A DNA stretch of 35,629 nucleotides from UBA8437 sp003445035 (GTDB lineage Bacteria; Planctomycetota; Planctomycetia; Planctomycetales; Planctomycetaceae): the NCBI GenBank assembly GCA_937901285.1, contig CALCHI010000444.1, positions 1 through 35,629 of the forward strand. The letters are read 5' to 3'. The notes beneath the pieces were generated by a model. That model did not search any database, had not been told where the DNA came from, and saw nothing but the letters and a program-made list of their open reading frames with translations. Positions within the stretch are counted from its first letter, which is position 1. Every line of letters begins with the position of its first letter. Shown here in pieces: positions 25,429-33,296 of the stretch. Both the position numbers and the translations under genes were made by a program.

Positions 25429-26541
25429 ATGAAACTTCAATGCCACCGGTCCACCCTGGCCAACGCACTGCAGATTGTCGGCACGGTTGTGCCCACCCGG
25501 ACACCCAAGGAAATCCTCCGCAACGTCAAGTTGCAGGTCGACGGGGGAACGGCGACCCTGGTGGCAACCGATTTGGAGGTTGGTGTTCGAGTCGAGTTGA
25601 CGGGAGTCGAAACGGACTCGAATGGTGAAGTGCTTTTGCCGACCAGTCGGATGTCGTCGATTCTCCGCGAGTTGACCGACGAGACGATTGGCATCGAGGT
25701 GACCGAAACGTCGATCCAGGTTCGCACCACGGGCAGCGAGTTCACCCTGGCGTCAGAGGATCCCGACGAGTTTCCCGACGTGGCGACGTTCGAGGGGGAG
25801 CAGTACCTGGCAATTCCCGGGGCGGCTCTTCGCGAGGGGATCATACGGACGAAGTTTGCCACTGACCAGGAGAGCACCCGGTATGCCCTGGGCGGGATTC
25901 TGTTTGATCCGGCCAGTGACATGGTGACGTTGGTGGCAACAGACAGCCGGCGGTTGGCGGTGGCTTCGTTGCCGGCCCGCCCCGAGGGATTTGAGGAACC
26001 GGCCAATCCGGGTCCGGTGATTCCGTCCAAGGCGATGAAATTGATCGAGAAGTCGATCACTGATGACGAGGAAGAGGTGCAGGTGGCGATCAACGCCAAT
26101 GACATCCTGATCCGCTGCGGGCAGTCGACGATTTCCAGTCGGCTGGTGGAAGGCCGATTCCCGGATTACTCGAAGTTGATCGACACCGGGGCGGGGAATA
26201 TCGCGACACTCGAGGTCGATTCGTTCCATACGGCCGTTCGCCAGGCCGACATCGTCACCAGTGATGACAGCCGTGGTGTCGACTTCTCGTTCGACAAGGG
26301 TCAACTGACGTTGAAGACGGTCGCCGCTGATGTGGGTGAGTCAACCGTCGAGATACCGGTGGCTTACGACGGCGATGCGGTTTCGATCAGTTTCGATCCG
26401 AGATACATCATCGAATTCCTGAGGGTATTGAGACCAGAATCCACGGTGTCGCTGCACCTGGCCGACAGCGAAAGTGCCGCGGTGTTCCGCACCGACGACG
26501 GATACACCTACGTGGTCATGCCGCTGTCGAGGGACCGATGA
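25429..26541 (+). CDS. dnaN: DNA polymerase III sliding clamp (beta subunit)
   Basis: A 370-residue beta clamp of normal length, a dimeric ring that tethers DNA polymerase III to DNA. The N-terminus MKLQCHRSTLANALQIV, the segment LVATDLEVGVRVEL, the RFPDYSKLI segment and the final TYVVMPLSRDR match the family. The three clamp folds run through roughly 1-125, 126-250 and 251-370. ATG 25429 gives the canonical start; GTG 25405 in the same frame would add 8 atypical residues. A ribosome-binding site is weak (GGAG at 25402-25405 is too far). The stop is followed after 3 bases by dciA. The coding strand is markedly richer in G than that of the upstream genes. Confidence 0.96.
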   Translation: MKLQCHRSTLANALQIVGTVVPTRTPKEILRNVKLQVDGGTATLVATDLEVGVRVELTGVETDSNGEVLLPTSRMSSILRELTDETIGIEVTETSIQVRTTGSEFTLASEDPDEFPDVATFEGEQYLAIPGAALREGIIRTKFATDQESTRYALGGILFDPASDMVTLVATDSRRLAVASLPARPEGFEEPANPGPVIPSKAMKLIEKSITDDEEEVQVAINANDILIRCGQSTISSRLVEGRFPDYSKLIDTGAGNIATLEVDSFHTAVRQADIVTSDDSRGVDFSFDKGQLTLKTVAADVGESTVEIPVAYDGDAVSISFDPRYIIEFLRVLRPESTVSLHLADSESAAVFRTDDGYTYVVMPLSRDR

Positions 26542-26544
26542 TCG

Positions 26545-26877
26545 ATGCGTGCAGCCCGCGGACCGCAACGGCTAAGCGACGCCCTCTCGGAACTGGTGGC
26601 ACTGAAGGGATTGGCCAAGAGCGGGGCGGCCGAACAACTCAGCCAGGCCTGGAAGGATGCCGCTGGAGAGCGAATTGCGTCAGAGACACGGGTGGTGGCG
26701 GTTAAGAACAGGTCGCTGGAGATTGAGGTGGCCAGTGCGGCGTTGATGTACGAATTGGATTCGTTCCACAAATCGGGCCTGCTCGAAACGCTGCAACGGC
26801 AGCCGGGCCTGGAAATCAACCGATTGAAGTTTCGGCTGAAAGGCAGCCTCGGACAATCGGATGGGAGCGGTGGCTAG
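26545..26877 (+). CDS. dciA: DciA/DUF721 replicative helicase-associated protein
   Basis: A 110-residue protein of the DUF721 (DciA) family. The pattern AWKDAAGERIASETRVVAVKN, then LEIEVASAALMYELD and a final LLETL helix, corresponds to the DUF721 core (the W...G..la segment and the following L-x-V-x-V and eL strands). DciA proteins interact with or load the replicative helicase DnaB in bacteria without DnaC/DnaI loaders. In many bacteria the gene lies after recF in dnaA-dnaN-recF-dciA-gyrB. Here it follows dnaN by 3 bases and recF is missing. gyrB begins 6 bases after its stop. The C-terminal ~20 residues are basic and Gly/Ser-rich. Confidence 0.8.
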   Translation: MRAARGPQRLSDALSELVALKGLAKSGAAEQLSQAWKDAAGERIASETRVVAVKNRSLEIEVASAALMYELDSFHKSGLLETLQRQPGLEINRLKFRLKGSLGQSDGSGG

Positions 26878-26883
26878 AGGCGG

Positions 26884-29412
26884 ATGACTAACGGAGTGAG
26901 TGACGTGGCAGACGAAAACGCCGCCCCCGGTGGCGACTACACAGCCAGCCAGATCACGGCGCTGACGGGTGTCGAGGGCATCCGGATGCGGCCGGCGATG
27001 TATATCGGCGACACCACCGCGAGAGGACTGCACCACCTGGTCTTCGAGGTGGTCGACAACAGCATTGACGAAGCGGTCAACGGTCACGCGACAACCGTCA
27101 CCGTGATTCTGAACGACGACGGCAGTGTCAGCGTCCAGGACGACGGCCGTGGTATCCCCGTCGGCCTACTGGAAGACCATGAGGGGCAATCGGCGCTGGA
27201 GGTGGTTTTCACCGAGATTCATGCCGGGGGCAAGTTTGACCGCGAGGGAGGCTATCGGACCGGCACCGGTGGCCTGCACGGTGTGGGCCTGACGGCCGTC
27301 AACGCGCTGTCGGAGTGGCTGGAGGTGGAAGTTCACCGCAACGACCAGCTGTTCACGATGAACTTCGAACGCGGCCAGATGACCCAGCCGCTGAAGGAAC
27401 TCGGCAAGTCAGCCAAGACGGGCACGCACGTCAAGTTCCGGCCCGACCCGGAGATTTTTCCCGACACCAGTTTCACCTTCGACACTCTTGCACGCCGCCT
27501 CCAGGAGGTCGCGTTCCTGAACGCCGGTGTGCGGATCCTGATTTCCGATCACCGGTCGGAGCGATCCGAGGAATTCTGCTACGAGAAGGGACTGGTCGAA
27601 TTCGTCGAGCACCTGAACCGGGCCGAACAGCCCCTGTTCGGCGAAGTGATCTCGATCCGGGGGCAGCAGGACGACGTCGAGGTCGATGTGGCGGTGCAGT
27701 ACCACATGGACTTCACCGAGACCGTCCGGACCTTTGCCAACAACATCAACAACATCGAGGGCGGCACTCATCTCAGCGGCTTTCGCAGTGCCCTGACCCG
27801 TTCGATCAATAATTACGGCAAGAAGGAGAACCTGTTCAAGGACGCCACTCCGACCGGCGACGACTTCCGCGAGGGGCTGACGGCGGTGATCGCGGTACGC
27901 GTCCCTGACCCCCAGTTCGAGGGGCAGACCAAGACGAAGCTGGGCAACAGCGAGGTCGAGGGGATCGTCACCTCGGTGGTCCACGATGGCCTGACACAGT
28001 TTCTTGAGGCCAACCCGAAGATCGCCAGGCTGGTTGCCGGTAAGGGGATGCGGGCGGCCGAGGCCCGCGAGGCGGCCAGGAAAGCCCGCGAGATGATCCG
28101 TCGCAAGGGGGCCCTGACCACCGGCGGGCTGCCCGAAAAGCTCCGGGACTGCCGCAGCCGGACGCTCGAAGAGACCGAGCTGTACCTGGTCGAAGGCGAC
28201 TCGGCCGGTGGTTCCGCCGACACCGGCCGCGACTCCGATATCCAGGCCATTCTTCCTCTTCGCGGCAAGATCCTCAACGTGCAGAAGGCCCGAGAGGCCA
28301 AGGTGTTGCAGAACAAGGAGGTCACCAACATCTTCAAGGCGATCGGGGTGCCCCCCGGCGCGCAGCTCGACGATGTCGCCAAGCGTCGCTACGGCAAGAT
28401 CATCCTGATGACCGACGCCGATGTCGACGGCAGCCACATCCGCACGCTGTTGCTGACCTTCCTGTACCGGCACATGGAGTCACTGATCCGCGAGGGGTGT
28501 GTCTATATCGCCCAGCCGCCGCTGTACCGGGTGATCCGGGGACGCAAGAAACCTCGCTACGTCCAGACCCACGAGCAGATGATGTCCGAGCTGGTCGAAC
28601 TGGGTGCCGATGGCAGCCGCGTCGAACTGGCCGATGACCAGGTCCTGGAAGGCGAGGCACTCGAACGGGTCATCGTGCTGCTCAACGGACTCGAGGAGCC
28701 GCTGCAGACACTCGAGCGGCGAGGGGTCGATCTGCGGTGGCTGGTTGGCGAGCACGTTGGTGAGGACGGCCGCCTGCCGCGTTACCGTGTCTTTTTGGGC
28801 CGTGACCAGCACTGGTTCCACACGACAGAAAAACGCGATGCGTTCCTGGCTGCCGAGGAAGAGAAGTATGGAGGGGAGTTCGAAGTGGCCGATGCCGACG
28901 CCCCCGCCAGCCCGCCACCCAACGGGGACACTCCACCCAACGGGGACACTCCACCCAACGGCAGCGAGGTCAAGGGTCCGCAACTGAAACCGACCAATCT
29001 GCATGAGGTCAAGTCGATCAATGCGGCCCTGGACGACCTGAAGGGGTACGGCATCACGGTCAACGATCTGCTGCCGGCTGGCAACCGGGACGGTGAGCCG
29101 TATTACCCGTTGCGGCTGGTCAACAACGAGTGGGAGAGTCCGTTGTCGAGCTTCCGGGACCTGGTGCCGGCGGTCCGGTCGCTGGGCGAGAAGGGCCTGA
29201 AGATCACGCGGTTCAAGGGCCTGGGAGAGATGGATCCCGAGGAACTGTGGGCCACGAGCATGGACTCGCAGAGCCGGCACCTGTTGCAGGTCACGGTGGA
29301 GGATGCCGCCGCTGCCCACGACCTGTTCAGCGTCCTGATGGGTGATGACGTCGAGCCGCGACGGAAGTTCATCGAGGAACACGCGCTGGACGTCAAGAAC
29401 CTCGACGTCTGA
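26884..29412 (+). CDS. gyrB: DNA gyrase subunit B
   Basis: An 842-residue GyrB, the ATPase subunit of gyrase. The GHKL ATPase has EVVDNSIDEAVNG, DDGRGIPV and GTGGLHGVG. The transducer region (NNINNIEGGTHLSGF, TKTKLGNSEV) follows. The TOPRIM domain has EGDSAGGSA (E437) and DADVD (D511, D513). The C-terminal tail is KSINAALDDLKGYGI through RFKGLGEMDPEELW and RRKFIEEHALDV. An insertion-like segment lies between the TOPRIM core and the tail, ending in a PPNGDT repeat linker at about residues 678-693. RFKGLGEM and the ATPase motifs are intact. ATG 26884 is used; GTG 26905 with GGAG 8 bases upstream is an alternative. It closes the dnaN-dciA-gyrB operon. Confidence 0.96.
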   Translation: MTNGVSDVADENAAPGGDYTASQITALTGVEGIRMRPAMYIGDTTARGLHHLVFEVVDNSIDEAVNGHATTVTVILNDDGSVSVQDDGRGIPVGLLEDHEGQSALEVVFTEIHAGGKFDREGGYRTGTGGLHGVGLTAVNALSEWLEVEVHRNDQLFTMNFERGQMTQPLKELGKSAKTGTHVKFRPDPEIFPDTSFTFDTLARRLQEVAFLNAGVRILISDHRSERSEEFCYEKGLVEFVEHLNRAEQPLFGEVISIRGQQDDVEVDVAVQYHMDFTETVRTFANNINNIEGGTHLSGFRSALTRSINNYGKKENLFKDATPTGDDFREGLTAVIAVRVPDPQFEGQTKTKLGNSEVEGIVTSVVHDGLTQFLEANPKIARLVAGKGMRAAEAREAARKAREMIRRKGALTTGGLPEKLRDCRSRTLEETELYLVEGDSAGGSADTGRDSDIQAILPLRGKILNVQKAREAKVLQNKEVTNIFKAIGVPPGAQLDDVAKRRYGKIILMTDADVDGSHIRTLLLTFLYRHMESLIREGCVYIAQPPLYRVIRGRKKPRYVQTHEQMMSELVELGADGSRVELADDQVLEGEALERVIVLLNGLEEPLQTLERRGVDLRWLVGEHVGEDGRLPRYRVFLGRDQHWFHTTEKRDAFLAAEEEKYGGEFEVADADAPASPPPNGDTPPNGDTPPNGSEVKGPQLKPTNLHEVKSINAALDDLKGYGITVNDLLPAGNRDGEPYYPLRLVNNEWESPLSSFRDLVPAVRSLGEKGLKITRFKGLGEMDPEELWATSMDSQSRHLLQVTVEDAAAAHDLFSVLMGDDVEPRRKFIEEHALDVKNLDV
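28915..28961 (+). repeat. 18-bp tandem repeat inside gyrB
   Basis: About 2.6 copies of CCACCCAACGGGGACACT encode PPNGDT-PPNGDT-PPNG in the segment before the GyrB C-terminal tail. Copies are identical at the DNA level, so length may vary by slipped replication. It probably forms a flexible linker. Confidence 0.85.
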
Positions 29413-29423
29413 TGGTTTCCACC

Positions 29424-29449
29424 GCCTCGACGGCCGCCCTGGTCGAGGC
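29424..29449 (+). terminator. Hairpin after gyrB
   Basis: GCCTCGAC (29424-29431) and GTCGAGGC (29442-29449) are perfect reverse complements around a 10-base loop, 12 bases after the gyrB stop. It is a probable end of the replication operon, but no T-tract follows. Confidence 0.45.
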
Positions 29450-29493
29450 TAGTCTGTGGGTTCCCCTTGATTGACATCCTATGGAGCTATGCC

Positions 29494-30909
29494 ATGCGCA
29501 GGCTGTTGAGCGCCCTTGTCCTGGTCCTGTTCGCATCAATCGGCCAGGCGGAAGTCCGCTTCCCCTCGGTCATCGGTGACAACATGGTGCTGCAGCGGGG
29601 CGAGGCCGTCCCGTTGTGGGGCTGGGACGACGCCGGAGCCAAGGTCACCGTCACGATGGGTGACACCACCACCTCGGCGACCGCCGGTGCTGAAGGTGCC
29701 TGGGCGGTCTACCTGCCGGCGATGAAGGCCGGCGGCCCCCACGAGATCGTGGTGACCGGGACCAGCACGGTGACCATCAAGAACGTGCTCGTTGGCGAAG
29801 TCTGGTTTTGCTCGGGCCAATCCAACATGGAATGGCGTGTCCGGCAGTCGAACAATCCCAAGGAAGAGATGGCCGCGGCCAACCATCCTCGGATCCGGCA
29901 CATCAAGTTTCCACACCGGCCCGCCGCGGACCCGCAAGTGAACATTCCCAGCGACGGCTGGAAGGTCTGCAGCCCCGCGACCGTCGGCGACTTTACCGGC
30001 GTGGGGTACTACTTCGGACGCCACTTGCTCGAGGAACTTGATGTCCCGATCGGCCTGCTCGGTTGCAACTGGGGAGGGACGCGGATCGAACCGTGGACGC
30101 CGCCTGTTGGGTTCCGGGCGGTCCCGAAACTGGCTGACATCACCGGAAGACTGGACAAGTATCCGTCGGTCCGCGGAAACGGTTCGATCGATCACCAGTC
30201 GCCGCTGGCGCTGTTCAACGGCATGGTCTCGCCCGTGCAGCCGTACGGAATCCGTGGGGCGATCTGGTACCAGGGCGAATCGAACAACGGCGAGGGGATG
30301 CTCTACTACGAGAAGATGAAGGCACTGATTGCCGGCTGGCGGTCGGTCTGGAACAAGCCGGCGATGCCGTTCTACTACGTCCAGTTGGCCCCGTATCGGT
30401 ACGGCAATCGCGGGCCCGAGTTGCTGGCCGGAATCTGGGAAGCACAACTCAAGACTCTCGCGGTGCCCCACACCGGGATGGCTGTCACTGTCGACATTGG
30501 CAATCGCAAGGACATTCACCCAAGGAACAAGCAGGATGTCGGCAAGCGGCTCGCCCTCTGGGCCCTCGCCAAGGACTACGGCCGGAAGAAGCTCGTGTAC
30601 TCCGGGCCCCTCTACAAGGGCATGACGGTCCAGGGTGACGCGATTCACATCTCTTTCGATCACATTGGCGACGGACTCGTTTCTCGCGACGGCAAGGCGC
30701 TCTCGCACTTCACGATCGCCGGAGCGAACAAGGCGTTTGCCGCAGCCTCGGCGACGATCAAGGGGAAAACGGTCGTGGTTCGTGCCGACGGCGTCAAGCA
30801 ACCCGTGGCAGTCCGGTTCGGGTGGCATCACGAGGCAGAGCCGAACCTCTCGAACAAGAACGGCCTGCCGGCTTCTCCGTTCCGCACCGATTCGTGGGAT
30901 CCCAAGTGA
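29494..30909 (+). CDS. Secreted sialate O-acetylesterase-like SGNH hydrolase
   Basis: A 471-residue exported esterase of the sialate O-acetylesterase (DUF303, SGNH) family. It has a signal peptide (MRRLLSALVLVLFASIGQA) and a short beta-rich N-terminal domain. The nucleophile motif FCSGQSNMEW follows, with Ser110. Next come GCNWGGTRIEPW, IWYQGESN and the probable Asp/His pair in DIGNRKDIHPRNK. Family members remove acetyl groups from sialic acids or from plant and algal polysaccharides. The choice between these is open, and an Asp-box sialidase-like gene occurs 27 kb away in the window. ATG 29494 is chosen because GGAG (29483-29486) lies 7 bases upstream and it gives a clean signal peptide; TTG 29467 is less likely. 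Confidence 0.88.
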   Translation: MRRLLSALVLVLFASIGQAEVRFPSVIGDNMVLQRGEAVPLWGWDDAGAKVTVTMGDTTTSATAGAEGAWAVYLPAMKAGGPHEIVVTGTSTVTIKNVLVGEVWFCSGQSNMEWRVRQSNNPKEEMAAANHPRIRHIKFPHRPAADPQVNIPSDGWKVCSPATVGDFTGVGYYFGRHLLEELDVPIGLLGCNWGGTRIEPWTPPVGFRAVPKLADITGRLDKYPSVRGNGSIDHQSPLALFNGMVSPVQPYGIRGAIWYQGESNNGEGMLYYEKMKALIAGWRSVWNKPAMPFYYVQLAPYRYGNRGPELLAGIWEAQLKTLAVPHTGMAVTVDIGNRKDIHPRNKQDVGKRLALWALAKDYGRKKLVYSGPLYKGMTVQGDAIHISFDHIGDGLVSRDGKALSHFTIAGANKAFAAASATIKGKTVVVRADGVKQPVAVRFGWHHEAEPNLSNKNGLPASPFRTDSWDPK

Positions 30910-31015
30910 ATCCCACCTGTTGGTGGTCTTCGGGGACCGATATGATGGATGAGCCGATGTTGATGTGTTCATGTTGGACATCCGCGGCATCTGTCGGAAA
31001 CGATGAGGAGTGGTG

Positions 31016-32434
31016 ATGAACAGCCAGCGGTGCCAGGGTCCCGGGGGTGGGATCGGACGGCGTGAGTTGTTGAGGACCGGACTCGTCGGCTTCAGTGGCC
31101 TGACGCTTCCCGGGCTTTACCAGGCTCGTGCCGAAACCGCGAGCGAATCCGATGATGTGCAGACGTCTGTGATCCTGGTCTGGTTGAGGGGCGGTTGCAG
31201 CCACCTGGACACCTGGGATCCGAAGCCCGGTGCCACCGACGCTTATCGCAGCCCTTACGAGCCGATTTCGACCAAGGTTCCCGGCACCCAACTGACCGAG
31301 TTGATGCCGAAGATGGCTGCCATTTCCGACAAGTACAACATTCTTCGCTCGGTCGCTCACGATGCCGGAGGCCATCCTGGCGGTTCGTTGAGGGTGCTCT
31401 CGGGGGATCCTGACCGGGCCGACAAGCCCAAGCCGATCTATCCCGACTGGATGACCGTGGCCAACTTCCTGCGGTCGGATTCTCCCAAGTCGCTGCCCAA
31501 CTACGTGGCATTGAATCCTGTCGATCGCTACGACTCGTTCCAGATCGCCGGCCCGGCCTATCTCGGGCCGTCGTATGAAGCGTTCCGAGTGACTGGTGAT
31601 CCGAGCAAACCGCAGTTCGCGATCCCCAATATTGGTGTGAAGAAAGACGCGCTGGTGCGGCTGGAACGCCGCACCAACCTGCGAGCGTCTTTCGACCGGC
31701 TGCGGAGGGACATAGACCAGACCGGGCTGATGCAGGCGGTTGACGACTTCGAAGCGCAGGCCCTGTCGTTGTTGACCAGCACCGAGGCCCAGCAGGCGTT
31801 CGATCTCTCCGATGAACCGGCGGCTCTTCGGGATCGTTACGGTCGCAACCAGTGGGGTCAGCAGTGCCTGTTGGCCCGGCGGTTGGTCGAGGCAGGTGTG
31901 GATATTGTGGCCACCGAGTTCGACGGGCCGCTGTGTGGCCGAGTCGCCAACTGGGACGACCACGCCGTCAATCACCACGTCTTCGAGGCCCTGGCGTGGC
32001 GGGCACCGTTCTTCGACCAGGCGATCAGTGCGCTGATCGAGGATGTCTACAATCGCGGGCTCGATCGACGCGTGCTGGTGATCATCACCGGCGAGTTCGG
32101 GCGGACACCGCGGATCTCCAACCAGCCGTCCAGTGGTCCGGGCAAGGCCAGTCGTCCCAAGGGGACCCGGCAACCCGGACGTGATCACTGGCCGCGGGCC
32201 AATTCGATGGTCTTTGCCGGCGGAGGCATGGAGACCGGACAGGTGATCGGGGCAACCGATCCGCGGGGTGAGGATCCGGTCAAGCGGCGTGTCAGCCCCT
32301 ACGATTTCCTGGCCACCATCTACCACCATCTCGGAATCGACACCCGGCACACCGCACTGACCGACTTCGGTGGTCGGCCCGTCCCGGTGCTGTCCAAGGG
32401 CACTCCGATTCCCGAGCTCACCGGTCGCTCCTGA
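31016..32434 (+). CDS. DUF1501 protein, Tat-type exported (copy 4)
   Basis: A 472-residue DUF1501 protein. The twin-arginine motif is GIGRRELLRTGLVGFSGLTL. Landmarks are RGGCSHLDTWDPKPGA, NWDDHAVNHHVFE and EFGRTPRIS, the last followed after about 25 residues by PGRDHWPRANS. It carries GGCSHLDTW where copies 1 and 2 have GGPSQVETF, and Asp-Asp-His in the middle motif, so it belongs to a different subgroup. The stretch between EFGRTP and GRDHWP is longer and basic (SSGPGKASRPKG). ATG 31016 is set by GAGGAG (31005-31010) 5 bases upstream, with two in-frame GTG codons just before it as alternatives. No DUF1549/DUF1553 partner is adjacent. Confidence 0.9.
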   Translation: MNSQRCQGPGGGIGRRELLRTGLVGFSGLTLPGLYQARAETASESDDVQTSVILVWLRGGCSHLDTWDPKPGATDAYRSPYEPISTKVPGTQLTELMPKMAAISDKYNILRSVAHDAGGHPGGSLRVLSGDPDRADKPKPIYPDWMTVANFLRSDSPKSLPNYVALNPVDRYDSFQIAGPAYLGPSYEAFRVTGDPSKPQFAIPNIGVKKDALVRLERRTNLRASFDRLRRDIDQTGLMQAVDDFEAQALSLLTSTEAQQAFDLSDEPAALRDRYGRNQWGQQCLLARRLVEAGVDIVATEFDGPLCGRVANWDDHAVNHHVFEALAWRAPFFDQAISALIEDVYNRGLDRRVLVIITGEFGRTPRISNQPSSGPGKASRPKGTRQPGRDHWPRANSMVFAGGGMETGQVIGATDPRGEDPVKRRVSPYDFLATIYHHLGIDTRHTALTDFGGRPVPVLSKGTPIPELTGRS

Positions 32435-32453
32435 TCCGGTTGACGTGGCAGAC

Positions 32454-32474
32454 TTTGCGGAGTCTCTCTGCAAA
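32454..32474 (+). terminator. Hairpin after DUF1501 copy 4
   Basis: TTTGCGGAG and CTCTGCAAA form a 9-pair stem (one G-T) around a TCT loop, 19 bases after the stop. It is followed by AAGGG rather than a T-tract, so it may mark the 3' end but is not a standard intrinsic terminator. Confidence 0.35.
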
Positions 32475-32648
32475 AGGGTCCGGTTATGACGGTTAATCCC
32501 GGCCGCTGCCGTTAACTTTTAACGCCTGAGACTGTTGCACGATCTGCTGTCGGAAACGTCGACCGGGCAAACCGGATAACCGAAAGGAGACGTATACCTG
32601 CTTTGTTCCGGTTTGACCCCAACGCAGTTTTTCATAGTGGCAGAAACC

Positions 32649-33215
32649 ATGTTGATCGCACGCTTAACCTTCGGATTGGCTTGTCTCGGAATGCTGATTC
32701 CCCAGGGATTGTTGGCAGCAACACCCACGCAGCTGACAGTGTCGGACGTGGTGCTGGGCGAAGGGGGAATACTGTCGGGTCGTTTGATCGACGGCCGTGG
32801 GTACGGCTTGCCGGGGCGGCGTGTGGAAATGCGACGTGGTGGCGCGGTGATTGTCTGGATGAGGACAGATCAGTTCGGACGTTTTGCCGTGAAGGACCTG
32901 CCGGGCGGAACGTACGCACTGGTTAGCGGCTCTTCGCAGAAAGTGGTGCGTGCCTGGGCTGCCGGATCGGCTCCGCCACGGACTTCCACGCGGGTGATCC
33001 TGGTCGAACAGCCACAACCCGTAAGCTGGCAGGCTCCTGCGACCGAATCGGCTGACGTGGTCTACAGTTCTGAATCTCGCATCTTCGGACTGAGTCCACT
33101 GAGTCTTTCGGCCGTCGTCGGAATGGCCGTCGGGATTCCGATCCTGGTCAACCAGCACGACGACGACGATGGGCCATCCACCGTCGGGGGAGCCGGGGCA
33201 CCGGCCAGTCCTTGA
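32649..33215 (+). CDS. Small exported protein with carboxypeptidase-regulatory-like domain
   Basis: A 188-residue protein with signal peptide MLIARLTFGLACLGMLIPQGLLA. A beta-rich segment follows (LSGRLIDGRGYGLPGRRVEMRRGG, then TDQFGRFAVKDLPGGTYAL). Its G-x-V/I-D-x-x-G and F-x-V-x-D-L-P-x-G-x-Y signs fit a carboxypeptidase-regulatory-like (CarboxypepD_reg) beta-sandwich. A hydrophobic helix (LSAVVGMAVGIPILV) precedes NQHDDDD and a Gly/Ala/Pro tail. The helix and acidic end suggest anchoring at a membrane with the domain outside, but orientation is uncertain. ATG 32649 is chosen because it starts the signal peptide; TTG 32613 is the alternative. An intrinsic terminator follows. Function is unknown; such domains usually serve as structural or binding modules. 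Confidence 0.7.
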   Translation: MLIARLTFGLACLGMLIPQGLLAATPTQLTVSDVVLGEGGILSGRLIDGRGYGLPGRRVEMRRGGAVIVWMRTDQFGRFAVKDLPGGTYALVSGSSQKVVRAWAAGSAPPRTSTRVILVEQPQPVSWQAPATESADVVYSSESRIFGLSPLSLSAVVGMAVGIPILVNQHDDDDGPSTVGGAGAPASP

Positions 33216-33260
33216 TCAATGGATGGCGGGCAGGGGGGTGCCTCCGATTGAGACACGCAA

Positions 33261-33296
33261 ACGGCTTCGGTACGATCTCGTCCGGAGCCGTTTTTT
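33261..33296 (+). terminator. Intrinsic terminator
   Basis: ACGGCTTCGG (33261-33270) pairs with CCGGAGCCGT (33282-33291) in a 10-pair stem with one G-T, further extended by ACG/CGT in the loop. It is followed by an uninterrupted T6 (33291-33296). It lies 45 bases after the preceding stop and is the clearest terminator in the window. Confidence 0.9.

Noticed and set aside
26542..26883. Search for recF between dnaN and gyrB
   Set aside because: Only the 110-codon DUF721 frame fits; no ABC-type ATPase motif is present in any frame.
28915..28961. Short repeats considered as CRISPR
   Set aside because: They are direct coding repeats within gyrB with no spacers.
29471..29476. A perfect TTGACA before the sialate O-acetylesterase gene
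   Set aside because: The -10 position would fall on the start codon and no suitable -10 box exists, so it was not called as a promoter.
32560..32625. Partial resemblance to a cyclic-di-GMP (GEMM) riboswitch: GGGCAAACC and CGAAAGG followed by GACG
   Set aside because: The tetraloop stem has only two pairs and the conserved GACGCAAAGCC segment is absent; the match is probably chance.
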